Assembly: GCA_018064685.1 (NCBI GenBank)
Contig: JAGHUS010000187.1
Location: 1 to 55,802 of the forward strand
Direction: 5' to 3'
Length of the DNA: 55,802 bases
Origin: Bacteroidales bacterium
Lineage (GTDB): Bacteria > Bacteroidota > Bacteroidia > Bacteroidales > Bacteroidaceae
Numbering within the stretch: the first letter of the stretch is position 1; each line of letters begins with the position of its first letter. Position numbers and translations under genes: made by a program. The notes beneath the pieces were generated by a model. The model was given only the letters and a program-made list of their open reading frames with translations. It searched no databases and was not told the DNA's origin. Shown here one piece after another: positions 1 to 9,261 of this stretch.

Positions 1-136
1 ACATTGTTCATTATTGACTTCGTCGAGCTCTTCGACCTTCATTATTCATTGCTCATTTTAAGTAATTTACTGGCAAATGCCAAAAGGTGGGAAACTTTAA
101 TTAATCTCGTCAATCTCCTCGTTGCTGACGATGCCA

Positions 137-257
137 ACAGCCCACGCCGGTCGGTCCGTAAATCTTATGCGCCATTGCCGAGGTAGACCAACGGACGACC
201 GTAGACCTGTCGGTTCAGGATGGGAAAGTCATCGCGTATCTGTTGTATGTCGTACAT
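137..257 (-). pseudogene. sufS: sufS relic (cysteine desulfurase, internal deletion)
   Basis: Reading leftward from an ATG at 257-255 gives 30 codons beginning MYDIQQIRDDFPILNRQVYG and continuing RPLVYLGNGA, then a stop at 167-165. This matches the N-terminus of Bacteroidales SufS, which normally continues YLDNGATT. The bases at 172-137, one frame over, read AHKIYGPTGVGC. That is the SufS segment carrying the PLP-binding lysine, normally found about 200 residues later. The two pieces meet at a shared GCGCA, so a microhomology deletion with a frameshift explains the structure. About 190 residues and the whole C-terminal half are missing. The relic lies downstream of the glycosidase gene on the same strand. 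The bases from 136 to 1 hold no recognisable gene; one frame ends SNEEIDEIN-stop near 98, possibly the tail of another fused fragment. SufS identity comes from remembered family sequence. Confidence 0.75.
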
Positions 258-305
258 GGTGATGTTCGTTATGGATTCAAATAGCAAAGTCTGGGATGAT
301 AAGGT

Positions 306-3300
306 TTACCTGATGACCTTACGTCCGCCGATAATATAAATGCCATGCGAAGGCTTCTGCACACGGCGGCCGCTCAGGTCGTAGACGACGTTGGCCCGAC
401 CGGGGTTTTGAGCCTCCGTCGTCACAACATCGATGGCATCAGCCTTGTTACCCAGGAAATAGAGCTTGAAGTAATTGATGGCCATCCAGTCCTGCGCTAC
501 GGTCTTCGTCTTCTTGATACCCACCTTCAGGGACGCGGTGGCAGTTGCATCGTAATCGGCCGTAAGGGTATTGGCTTCAGCCGTAGGACGATAGCGCTTC
601 ATGCTGCCAAAGGCATTAGCTGCGGCCTGGAGGTCGTTGGGTACCTTCTTGCCTGTCTCATAGGCATACCAGTCGCCTATCGTTCCTGCATTGTTGGCAA
701 CGGAAGCAATAGGCAAAATTGCTGCGGTTGCGGTACCGATGAACAGTTGTGCGTTGACGGTGGTATTGGCAGCGTTCTCCTTCGCACCGTTGCGGTAGAA
801 GGCTTGTGCGTCGAGTCGGTAGGTACCGCTTGGCATGCCCGGCAACGACTGACTGATGTTGAAGGTGTGATTGAAAACCTCCAGCACGTTGTAGTTGACG
901 GTGGGGGTGTAGCCTGAACCGGATATGGTCCAGCCGTCGTAAGTGTTGTCCGCAAAATCGGGATTCTGGAGCAGGTAGGTTATGTCGACAGGCTTCTCCT
1001 CTGTGGCCGTCGTCCTGGTATCGGTCATCAGATAGGTGAAGGTCTGAGCTCTGACATCTTGCACAGCCGTAGCTATCTGTGTATTGGCAAAGAGCCCCGT
1101 CGCATAGCCATTCTGCAACTGAGCGCAGGCTTCGCTATAGGTCTGCTGTGCGTCTGCATCCTGTTGCGGATGGGCAGCGACAAGCTGAGCCGACCAGTCG
1201 AGAGCAGCGCCCAAGGACTGATAAGTCTTGGCCGAGGTCTCAGCTTTCGACATGGCGGTGGCAAGGGCCTTGAGAGAAGCCTCTATGTCGGGAGCCTGTC
1301 CTGACGCGATAGCATCTTCTGCCTCAGCGATGGCCACTTGCAAGGCAGACTTTGTCTCGTTATACATAGGGCGGCCGGCCATCTCTTCTGCAGCCACAAT
1401 CTGATCGTGGTAGAAGAGTGCCTTGACATCGTCCTCCTGCATGACATAATTGTACAGACAGACATCACCCAGGCAGCCCTTGAGCAAGGGGTCGGCGTCG
1501 AACATGGAGCGACCGAGGAAGCACATCGTTGGGGCAATATCAGAGGGCACCAGCGTGACGGCGTCGGACGAGGCATTGAGCACACCGTCAAGATAAATCT
1601 TTGTACCACCCTTTCCCGTTGTCAGAACAACGTGTGTCCAAGTGTCCTTGCTGAGAGTCTTGGTGGCATTGAGGCCTTGCTTGGTGCCATCTTTGCAGAT
1701 TTCATAGCGCAGACGGCTACCATTGGAATTAGTAAGAAAGAGGTAGTTGTCGGTAGAACGGCCAAAGTCGAAGATGCGTTGCCATGCCGTGGTCTGCCCC
1801 ATTTTCACCCAGGCCGAGAAGGTCATTTCGTCGAGTTCACCAATGCGGTAAGGCAGACTGACGTAGTCGGACGTACCATTCAACGACAGACCATTGTGGG
1901 CATCGCTACTGAGATAGGTCAATCCAGAGGTGCCAACGGCATCGTTATGGTTGGATGTCGCATCACTGAGGTTGGTACTAAAAGGCCATTCTGCGATGAG
2001 CGTCTTCTCGTCAGTGGTGGTAGCCGTGATGTCCTGACTGGGTTCACCTACGTTCCATGCCTTGTCGACGGCACGGATGCGATAGCGCTGTGGAACGAGT
2101 TTAGCACAGGTATTGTCGACGAACTGGGTGGTGGTAACCCTTCGTGCTATCGTTTCCCATTCCTCTGCAGCCTCGTTGTAGCGGTTGACCATGTATCCTA
2201 AGAGGTCGGCATCGGTGTTGGCTTCCCACGACAGCGTAATACTGCCTGATGTCGGCACGGCCTTCAGCCCCTGAGGAACGGCAGGAGCCTCCCATTCTAC
2301 AGTAGCATCGGCAGGAACGAAGCGCCACAACTGGCGGTCGGTACCGGTGCGTTCCCACTGCGTGATGGCAGAAGAGGTGTTTGGCGTATTGTTGCTTGAC
2401 CCTTCGAGCGAGAGTCCACTATCGTTGTTCGTAATAACATAGTAGCCGTCGCCTTTATAGTGTAAGTGCCAGCGTTCGCACTCATTGCCGCCGCCAGAAT
2501 ACATGATGATGCCCGCTCCGTTGTCGGCTTCATACTTCTTAGCATCAAGATATGAGGTTGTGCTCTTCGCATTGGCCATAGTGACACAAGCAAAGTCCCC
2601 GGCATCGCGCATTCCAACAGGGGCGATGGCCCACGACTGTGCCTTCGTCTTGCTTTCTGTTGACTGGTTTACCGAACCGCTCACAATGGTCAACAGTTTC
2701 TTAGTGGCCTTGTTCACAATCTTGAAATTTCCCTCGATAGGTCCGACAGGAACGTCCTCTCCGTGCAGGATTTCGATGACGTACTCCGAGTTGGTCTGGC
2801 CTTTTTGATAACCAGTCCCACCGGCAGTGGCCTTAGTGTACTCGTAATATGGACCATGACCGTCGAAATAGGCCAGACGGTCCTGTGAGACAAAGGTAAA
2901 TGCCGACTCGCCAGCCTGTCGCTCGCTGGAGCCTAAGAAGGCTTCGACCATAGGCTCTGACTTGCGTCGGAAGACGGCAGCCGAGGTCCACGCTGCGCGA
3001 TTCTCCTTGTATCCGATGCGCACGCCATCGTTGCTAGCACGTCCAAGTTCGGCTCTAGTATAGGCTCCGAAGTCAGACCACCAGATACCGGCCGACATGC
3101 CGTAGTTCATGCCGATGAGGGCGTCATTGATATTGTGCATCTCGTCGCCGCACGACTTCTTTCCGGCTTTATGTACCGCGTCGTAGAAACCGGCAAAATT
3201 GTCGAACGATCCGGCAAGTTGGTGGGTATTACCTATCTGGACGGCATCCTTCATCGTACTCCACCAGGCATAAGAGTAGTCGGGATTCAGACAATTCGGG

Positions 3301-3914
3301 CCAGTCAGGTCGATGTCCTTCAAGACAGAGTTCTGATGCATCAGCACGGCAACTCTGGCCATCTCTGCGGCATCGGGAGCATTGTTGGCGCTATAGTCCG
3401 GTTCGTTGAAGGGTGAAATGGCGATGACGTTATAACCTGCACGCTGCAAGTACTGAACAGCCAAAGCAATGTCGTTGATAAAGGCATCACGATAGCTTGT
3501 CTGCCAACGCGTTCCACTTACGTTGCCAGAAAGCAGATAGAGGTCTTTCACGCCAGACTTCTTCAGCCATCCGAGTTGTTCGTCGAGACCATTTCTCTGT
3601 GCGTCGGAGAGCTCTGCCTCAACACTTCCCCAACGTGGGTCTATAGTGACACGGCCCAACGAAACACATTCTCGCATGTGATTCGTGGCACGCAGTGGCC
3701 ACCAACTCCAGCGCCATGCGGTGTCAATACCCCAACGTACGGGTTGTTCCACACCATTGGCACTGATGTCGAAAGGAAGCATATTGCCTACTGGGTGGGC
3801 AACCTGCTGGCTACTGGCTGTGGTAAAGTCCAGTTTCTGAGCAGAGATGGTAGAGGACAGGCTAATTGCAAGAAGAAGAGTGATGGGTTTCATAGTCTGG
3901 AAAGCTTTTATCAT
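306..3914 (-). CDS. secreted multidomain glycoside hydrolase (GH30-like) with RICIN, FN3 and LamG modules
   Basis: This is probably an extracellular or cell-surface polysaccharidase. I chose the ATG at 3914; a GTG at 3932 and an ATG at 3893 are also in frame. The start is followed by a signal peptide ending near STISA-QK. Numbering from the GTG, residues 50-395 look like a clan GH-A barrel related to GH30. The candidate acid/base is Glu177 in SPFNEPDY and the candidate nucleophile is Glu264 in CGDEMH. Then come a ricin-type beta-trefoil (400-540), a fibronectin III domain (550-638), a LamG/concanavalin domain (645-840), a helical FIVAR-like stretch (850-975) and a jelly-roll-like carbohydrate-binding domain (985-1160). 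The C-terminal 30 residues (VYDLSGRRV...GIYIIGGRKVIR) look like a T9SS sorting tail. No SusC/SusD pair is adjacent. The substrate cannot be told from sequence; beta-1,6-galactan, xylan or glucosylceramide are known GH30 targets. The GH family is less certain than the general enzyme class. Confidence 0.8.
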   Translation of the reverse strand: MIKAFQTMKPITLLLAISLSSTISAQKLDFTTASSQQVAHPVGNMLPFDISANGVEQPVRWGIDTAWRWSWWPLRATNHMRECVSLGRVTIDPRWGSVEAELSDAQRNGLDEQLGWLKKSGVKDLYLLSGNVSGTRWQTSYRDAFINDIALAVQYLQRAGYNVIAISPFNEPDYSANNAPDAAEMARVAVLMHQNSVLKDIDLTGPNCLNPDYSYAWWSTMKDAVQIGNTHQLAGSFDNFAGFYDAVHKAGKKSCGDEMHNINDALIGMNYGMSAGIWWSDFGAYTRAELGRASNDGVRIGYKENRAAWTSAAVFRRKSEPMVEAFLGSSERQAGESAFTFVSQDRLAYFDGHGPYYEYTKATAGGTGYQKGQTNSEYVIEILHGEDVPVGPIEGNFKIVNKATKKLLTIVSGSVNQSTESKTKAQSWAIAPVGMRDAGDFACVTMANAKSTTSYLDAKKYEADNGAGIIMYSGGGNECERWHLHYKGDGYYVITNNDSGLSLEGSSNNTPNTSSAITQWERTGTDRQLWRFVPADATVEWEAPAVPQGLKAVPTSGSITLSWEANTDADLLGYMVNRYNEAAEEWETIARRVTTTQFVDNTCAKLVPQRYRIRAVDKAWNVGEPSQDITATTTDEKTLIAEWPFSTNLSDATSNHNDAVGTSGLTYLSSDAHNGLSLNGTSDYVSLPYRIGELDEMTFSAWVKMGQTTAWQRIFDFGRSTDNYLFLTNSNGSRLRYEICKDGTKQGLNATKTLSKDTWTHVVLTTGKGGTKIYLDGVLNASSDAVTLVPSDIAPTMCFLGRSMFDADPLLKGCLGDVCLYNYVMQEDDVKALFYHDQIVAAEEMAGRPMYNETKSALQVAIAEAEDAIASGQAPDIEASLKALATAMSKAETSAKTYQSLGAALDWSAQLVAAHPQQDADAQQTYSEACAQLQNGYATGLFANTQIATAVQDVRAQTFTYLMTDTRTTATEEKPVDITYLLQNPDFADNTYDGWTISGSGYTPTVNYNVLEVFNHTFNISQSLPGMPSGTYRLDAQAFYRNGAKENAANTTVNAQLFIGTATAAILPIASVANNAGTIGDWYAYETGKKVPNDLQAAANAFGSMKRYRPTAEANTLTADYDATATASLKVGIKKTKTVAQDWMAINYFKLYFLGNKADAIDVVTTEAQNPGRANVVYDLSGRRVQKPSHGIYIIGGRKVIR

Positions 3915-3932
3915 TGTAAACCTAAATTCCAC

Positions 3933-4346
3933 AACACTTTGATTTAACTTTGTTTATTAGTTTCTGAGCAACAATAAGTTACTCAGGATTTTGCCATGTC
4001 AGATTTTTCACTTATCTTAGTATTGCAATTACAAAACAAGCAAAAATCGTGACAAGACATGGCAAAGGTACAAATAAAATCTGAGAAACTCACACCTTTT
4101 GGAGGTATTTTTTCAATCATTAGGACACCTTTCTTTACAGTTAAGATATGCGTATTACCTCAAGTCGCATTGTGGGGTAAGGGGATGGTGTACTCGAATC
4201 AGACAAAGATCGCGGTTCTGCTATCATGATTGAAGTTTTTAAGCACTTTGCTGCTAATAATATTTCTTGGGGGATTACTTGCGGATTTTAGGGTAATTAT
4301 TAATTGCCCATTACCCCATTACGTTACAAGCAAAAGTTGAATATTC
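3933..4346. promoter_or_regulatory. 414-base intergenic region with glycosidase promoter
   Basis: No gene is visible. On the minus strand TACCTTTG at 4070-4063 fits the Bacteroidales -7 box and would give a leader of about 140 bases for the glycosidase; no clear TTTG lies 20 bases upstream. A 9-bp inverted repeat pairs TGCCATGTC (3992-4000) with GACATGGCA (4056-4064), so one arm overlaps the -7 box. A small stem (GAGCAAC...GTTACTC, one mismatch) lies at 3966-3984. Towards the envelope gene there is only a weak stem at 4291-4316 without a T-run. Confidence 0.45.
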
Positions 4347-7300
4347 TTAGAAATGGTATCGCGTTCCGATGCCGAACTCCATGAGCAGGTTGCTGGGACG
4401 GGCACGATGGACAGTGGGCAGATAGGGTGTACGCAGGTTGTACTGGCCTAACGACTCGAAGGTGACATCCCAATGTCGGGATGCGCGTACAGCCACGTTG
4501 GCTCCCAATGCCATGCCAAGACTGCTGCGATGGTCGTAATGGCTGAACGTGGGACCTGCCTCGAGATAGGCTGAGACGCGGGGACGAAGCGTGCGACTGC
4601 ATTGCCACAAGTTGGTGAAGTTGAGCATGTATAGGGCACGAAGGTTGTAGAGGTCTTCGCGACTGCTGTAGTCGGGCTGGTTGATGCGGAGATAGTCGTA
4701 CTTGAACTGCATCTTGAACGAGGCCAGCGGATGCACGTCGTAACCCACACTCACGCCCAAGCCTGGCTGCACACCATACTTGCTTAGCTTACCACTCTGA
4801 CAGTGCAGCTGCTTCATATCACTCAGATCAATGCCCACCCACAATCGTCCGTCGGCTATGCCAGTGGCAACATCATCGTCATCATCCTTCTGGCTGGCAC
4901 GAGCTGAGGCATCGCCACGCGTGATGCGAGCACCCAGACTCAGATCGAAATACTTGTCGGTGTTTCGACTGTTTGTAAGCAGCCATGCATCAGGCACTTT
5001 GTAAGAAGCGGTATGATAGCGGGGCTCGATAAAGAGCTGAGCACCGCGAGACACACGCAGCAAGGTCTGTACACTGGCAGTAAAGCCTACATAGCCTTGG
5101 CGCGAGTATTCGGCATTGGCAGTGTGACAACGCACCTGTGCACCAAAGTCAAGTCCAACCGAGAGATTGAGGTCGAAGACAGGAGCCTGGGCAGCATGAC
5201 GATGACGCAGCGAGAAATTGAGCGGATTGACAAGGGCCTCGATGCGAGCACCCAACAACATATTGGAACGGCTCATCTCGAGCTGATGGCCGGTATAGTC
5301 GGTTACAGCCTCACTGCCCCAATAGCTGCGCGAACCCATCATTCCGGCACGGAAACCCAAGAGACTGCTGAACCAGTGACCGAAGCTGGCTTGCCAACTG
5401 TTGCCCACAACCTGGGCGAACGAAGAGCCTGTATAGAGGGGCACGTCCATGCCATAGCCACCCTCAACAAACCATCCCCTTTGCCACTGGGGCGTATAGC
5501 TCTGCCACTGTATGTCGTTGACGGAACCCGGAGCGATGTGATAACGCACACCAGCGGTGATATTCCAAGAGCCATTACCTAGTTTGTGATAGCTCTGACC
5601 GGGCATGAAACCGAGAGGCAGGTGGTACTGCTCCTGCGTCTCGACCGTGGCATCCCAACAGTCATTGACACGATAGGCCGCCATAGCGCCGAGCATCATG
5701 CCAAAGGCATCGCGCTTCTCATCGTGCTTGATATGGCTTTCGGCAGAACTACCACTATGATGACTGTATGCCACACCCACCTCGGGATAGACACTGAGTC
5801 GAGGCCATGTGCGAGTGCTGCGCCAGAGATTGGTCATATTGAGCATGTAGATGAGACGCAGGTTGTAGAGGTCGTTGTGCGATGTGTTGAGACCGCCCAG
5901 GTTGAGACGTCCCATACGACCGTATTCGAACTGTCCGCGAAGGGTGGCAAGAGGATGGAAGTCATAGCCTGCATTCAAGCTGGCCACAGGCTGTATGGGC
6001 ACACCGTAGCCACTACCCGCAAACTTGCGATTGACAAGGTTGCGCGTGCCACCTATCTGCATGCCTACCCACCAATGCGGCTCGAAGACGTCGCTCAGCG
6101 AAGCACTGGCGGCCTCCTGCTGCTCAGCCTGACGCAGACTGCGACTGTCGGGACGCACAATGCGCGCTCCGGCACTGAAGGCAATGTCGTGCATTATGCC
6201 ACGAGGATAAACGCTGTTGTAGATGCCACTGGCACTATAATGAAGGGTGGAATAGCGGGGTTCGGCATAGAGCCACACACCGGGACTGACACGGAAGAGG
6301 GGCTGGATGGTGGCGAAGAGTCCCACAGTGCGACGAAGTATACGACCCGCATCTTCTCGTCCGTCGCCCATACCCAGGTATCCACCCATGAAGCCCAATG
6401 AGAGGTTGAGGTCGAAGCGGCGATCATGCTGCAGTCGACCACGCTTGCTATAGTTGAGCGGATTGGTGAGAAGCTCGAGTGTAGCTCCGCCAAAGGCTGA
6501 TGCATCATAGCCGGTAAGACTGATGCCTTGCGATTCGTATTCGTGTGTGGCACTGCTGTGCTGCTGTGCCTGCAGTCCGATACGAGCTCCGAGATAGGGA
6601 GTGAACCAATGTCCGAAGTTCAGATTGAACAACTGTCCGGAACGATGAGCCCACGAGCCTCCCTGTCGGCCGTTGTGGGTGCTGCCGCTCAAGGGGCCTA
6701 CCCAGCCCGTACTGCCTTCGATGAACCAACCTCGCATCCAAGAAGGCATATCGGTAGCCCAACGCTGACGTTCGTCGTCGGTATAGTGATGGAAGTGATA
6801 ACGTACTCCACCATACAAGCCCCAACGGAGATTGTTGAGACGTGGATGAGCACCCGGCATGAAACCGGTGTTACGGTTGTACTGCCCCTGTGCCTCGGCA
6901 TAGATGTCCCAACGCGGAGTGACGTCGTACGACACGAGCACACCACCCATGGCACCCAACGTGCGACGGCCTACACGATAAAGAGGGCCGCTATGATGAC
7001 TGTCTACATCGCTGGTGTGCTGCCCGATAATGACACTGGCTGTCGGACCCGCCTCGAGATAGGTGTGGAAACGATTGTGACTGTCGACACCACGAATGAG
7101 GTTTGAGAAAGGCAGCATGTACATGGCACGAAGGTCAAGCATCTGATAACGAGTCTGCAAACCGCCATTGACACGTCCCAACATCGACCACTCGCCTTGC
7201 AGGCGTATTGTGGCAAGGGGATGAGCGTCGTAGCCGATATTCAGACTGAAAGCTGGTTGCAAGGCGCTGAAGCCGTCCATCTGTGCACGACTGCTCTCGA

Positions 7301-8723
7301 ACATCTTCATACCACCCAAACCAGCACCCAGCCACACGTTTCGACTGAAGATATTGTCGTTTTGACGACGCACTGAGCGGGGTGCTACATATACGCGCGT
7401 ACCTATATTTAATGTAACGAAACGGTCTTGGCTGACTGATTCGCCAGTGCGATCATCGTAATATGCCTCGTTGTAAATGCTGTTGTAGAAACGTGGCTCG
7501 ATAAAGATATACGAGCCTGGCGACACCTTATAGAGTGCCTGCAAGGCCGTGGTGAGACCATAGCTGAACGTGCGCCAGTTGCTGCCGTCACGTCGGCCCT
7601 CAGTCTTGGCATTATAGCCATACTGAAAACCTGCCGACAGGTCGAATTCCCAAGTAGGATCCTTCTGACTCTGACGGTTTTCAGCTTTGAGGTTGTTCAG
7701 GTTAAGCAGTACCTCAGCTCGGGCAGCCATCGACACATTATGTCGATAGTAATTGGTCTCGCCGTTTGTATCGCTCCACCAATAGTTCTGTTGTGCCATA
7801 CCACCCAGACGGAAGCCCATCATGGGTGCTAACCAACGGCCTATTCCTACCCAACCGGTGTTGCCGCTGTGGTGCGTGTCGAAATCGTTGAGATTGAAGC
7901 CCCAACCCGTATTGGCCTCGAAGAAGAAGGTGCGATACATGGGAGCCATATTGGCGTAATACTGACGACTGTCGCGCAGGTTGGCAGCAATACCGGCATG
8001 TACACCATAAAGGAGGTTGAACTTGGAATGATCGCTAGTGTTAAATGCTTCATGCTGCTCGCGAGAAGCACCGAGATAGGGCTGCACGAAGAAGTTGACG
8101 TTGGGAGAAAGACGGAAAGAGGCATCGAATCCGGAACGGGCATAAGGAACAAGACGATAAGGAAGTCCTGTCTGGTAATAGCGACCGCCAACAGCCAACA
8201 AGGTGCTGATGCTCACTACCCTATCAGGCTTATATCCAGCCGAGAAATTACTAAGATTGGCCAGCCACTGCAACTCGCCCATCAGGCTGGTGCGAGTGTC
8301 AGAACCCTGTACCTCAACCTCCTCATATCCACCCTGTACACGCAGTTCGTGGATGGGTGTAATACGATAGCCCAGGAAAGCCTGGAAGGGAATCTGCTTG
8401 TTGAAGCTGTGCCAGTTACTGCTGACATCCAAGCCCGTCGATACACCAAAAGTGAAGTTACGCCAACGATTGGCATAGAAGATGGAATCGCCATCGGTAG
8501 GACGCCAGCGACTTTGAACCTGAAAGGATGTGGGTTCGAAGGGAATGAAGCCCAGCATGCCATGAGTATGGGCAAACGATGTGTCGACATCGCTCGCACT
8601 GCTCTGTGCGGGAAGCACAACAGCCACATCAGACAAGGCATCGGGCAAGGCTGCTTCGACGCGAGTCTGGCTCACACTGCATAGTGCAAGCATTGTAATA
8701 AATATGTATAGTATTCTCTTCAC
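4347..8723 (-). CDS. giant outer-membrane protein of about seven tandem barrel-like domains
   Basis: The function is unknown and the location is probably the outer membrane. I chose the GTG at 8723, one base after the upstream stop codon, because it gives a clean signal peptide (VKRILYIFITMLALCSVSQT, then RVEA); a GTG at 8753 would overlap the upstream gene. The protein has about 1458 residues made of two alternating modules of roughly 200 residues. In numbering from 8753 the order is A1 (90-258), B1 (264-460), A2 (472-655), B2 (671-870), A3 (893-1072), B3 (1092-1290), A4 (1303-1468). A modules share GYDxHPLA, LYNLRxxYMLNxTNL and an end like GxRYHF. B modules share FGHWFxPxLGxRxG, NPLN and RVSxGxxLFIEPRY. 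The alternating aromatic and polar pattern and the terminal Phe suggest beta-barrels. It closes an operon with two DUF3575-like proteins and an OmpA-like protein. I know no described family with this architecture. Confidence 0.75.
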   Translation of the reverse strand: MKRILYIFITMLALCSVSQTRVEAALPDALSDVAVVLPAQSSASDVDTSFAHTHGMLGFIPFEPTSFQVQSRWRPTDGDSIFYANRWRNFTFGVSTGLDVSSNWHSFNKQIPFQAFLGYRITPIHELRVQGGYEEVEVQGSDTRTSLMGELQWLANLSNFSAGYKPDRVVSISTLLAVGGRYYQTGLPYRLVPYARSGFDASFRLSPNVNFFVQPYLGASREQHEAFNTSDHSKFNLLYGVHAGIAANLRDSRQYYANMAPMYRTFFFEANTGWGFNLNDFDTHHSGNTGWVGIGRWLAPMMGFRLGGMAQQNYWWSDTNGETNYYRHNVSMAARAEVLLNLNNLKAENRQSQKDPTWEFDLSAGFQYGYNAKTEGRRDGSNWRTFSYGLTTALQALYKVSPGSYIFIEPRFYNSIYNEAYYDDRTGESVSQDRFVTLNIGTRVYVAPRSVRRQNDNIFSRNVWLGAGLGGMKMFESSRAQMDGFSALQPAFSLNIGYDAHPLATIRLQGEWSMLGRVNGGLQTRYQMLDLRAMYMLPFSNLIRGVDSHNRFHTYLEAGPTASVIIGQHTSDVDSHHSGPLYRVGRRTLGAMGGVLVSYDVTPRWDIYAEAQGQYNRNTGFMPGAHPRLNNLRWGLYGGVRYHFHHYTDDERQRWATDMPSWMRGWFIEGSTGWVGPLSGSTHNGRQGGSWAHRSGQLFNLNFGHWFTPYLGARIGLQAQQHSSATHEYESQGISLTGYDASAFGGATLELLTNPLNYSKRGRLQHDRRFDLNLSLGFMGGYLGMGDGREDAGRILRRTVGLFATIQPLFRVSPGVWLYAEPRYSTLHYSASGIYNSVYPRGIMHDIAFSAGARIVRPDSRSLRQAEQQEAASASLSDVFEPHWWVGMQIGGTRNLVNRKFAGSGYGVPIQPVASLNAGYDFHPLATLRGQFEYGRMGRLNLGGLNTSHNDLYNLRLIYMLNMTNLWRSTRTWPRLSVYPEVGVAYSHHSGSSAESHIKHDEKRDAFGMMLGAMAAYRVNDCWDATVETQEQYHLPLGFMPGQSYHKLGNGSWNITAGVRYHIAPGSVNDIQWQSYTPQWQRGWFVEGGYGMDVPLYTGSSFAQVVGNSWQASFGHWFSSLLGFRAGMMGSRSYWGSEAVTDYTGHQLEMSRSNMLLGARIEALVNPLNFSLRHRHAAQAPVFDLNLSVGLDFGAQVRCHTANAEYSRQGYVGFTASVQTLLRVSRGAQLFIEPRYHTASYKVPDAWLLTNSRNTDKYFDLSLGARITRGDASARASQKDDDDDVATGIADGRLWVGIDLSDMKQLHCQSGKLSKYGVQPGLGVSVGYDVHPLASFKMQFKYDYLRINQPDYSSREDLYNLRALYMLNFTNLWQCSRTLRPRVSAYLEAGPTFSHYDHRSSLGMALGANVAVRASRHWDVTFESLGQYNLRTPYLPTVHRARPSNLLMEFGIGTRYHF

Positions 8724-8724
8724 T

Positions 8725-9261
8725 TCACTTGATGATATAAACGAGTGACACACTAGCCTGGAAAGGCACTATGGAAACGCCATGTTCGCGATTGGTGTAG
8801 GTGGAGGCGGTAGGCGTTGAACGGTACTCATGATCCTGCCAATAGGCCATGGCTCCGAGGCCAGCACCCAGTTCGATGGCGAAATGACGGCCGAGATAGA
8901 AATTATAGCCGAATGTAACGCCAAGTCCACCAGCATCGCCCTTGCGAAGTTCGCCCTTCCACTCAAAATCATAATGTACGGCCTGCACACCAGCACCCAG
9001 GTAGAAGCGGTCGAAGGTGCGACCGCCAAACCACCAACGCAGTTCGGGGGCTATGCCAGCAGAACGGAAACGATGGCCAAACAGGTTCCAACTGCCGAAA
9101 GCCTCGGCACCCAGAGTGGTGCGGTTGCCCACAGCCATCTCAAGTCCGACACTAGGCACACGACCCACATACTTCAACAGATTGGTCTTTACAGCCACCA
9201 TCTGTGCCTGTACGGCACTGAGGCAGAAGAAACAGCAGATGACAATAAGGAGTCGTTTCAT
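8725..9261 (-). CDS. DUF3575-like small outer-membrane beta-barrel protein
   Basis: This is a 178-residue exported protein with a clear signal peptide (MKRLLIVICCFFCLSAVQAQ). The mature part starts VAVKTNLLKYVGRVPSVGLE, which resembles the DUF3575 opening, in which a TNLL segment is followed by a short stretch ending in GxE. The rest alternates glycine/aromatic strands such as SAGIAPELRWWFGG and FYLGAGVQAVHYDF, and ends SLVYIIK. The size fits an eight-stranded barrel. The start codon overlaps the stop of the upstream OmpA-like gene by four bases (ATGA), and the next gene begins one base after this stop, so translation is coupled across all three. DUF3575 proteins are known in Bacteroidales near fimbria and DUF3868 genes; no fimbrillin gene is present here. 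Function unknown. Confidence 0.8.
   Translation of the reverse strand: MKRLLIVICCFFCLSAVQAQMVAVKTNLLKYVGRVPSVGLEMAVGNRTTLGAEAFGSWNLFGHRFRSAGIAPELRWWFGGRTFDRFYLGAGVQAVHYDFEWKGELRKGDAGGLGVTFGYNFYLGRHFAIELGAGLGAMAYWQDHEYRSTPTASTYTNREHGVSIVPFQASVSLVYIIK

Noticed and set aside
4..186. Short plus-strand open frame at the left edge
   Set aside because: It is antisense to the sufS relic and has no recognisable motif or leader.
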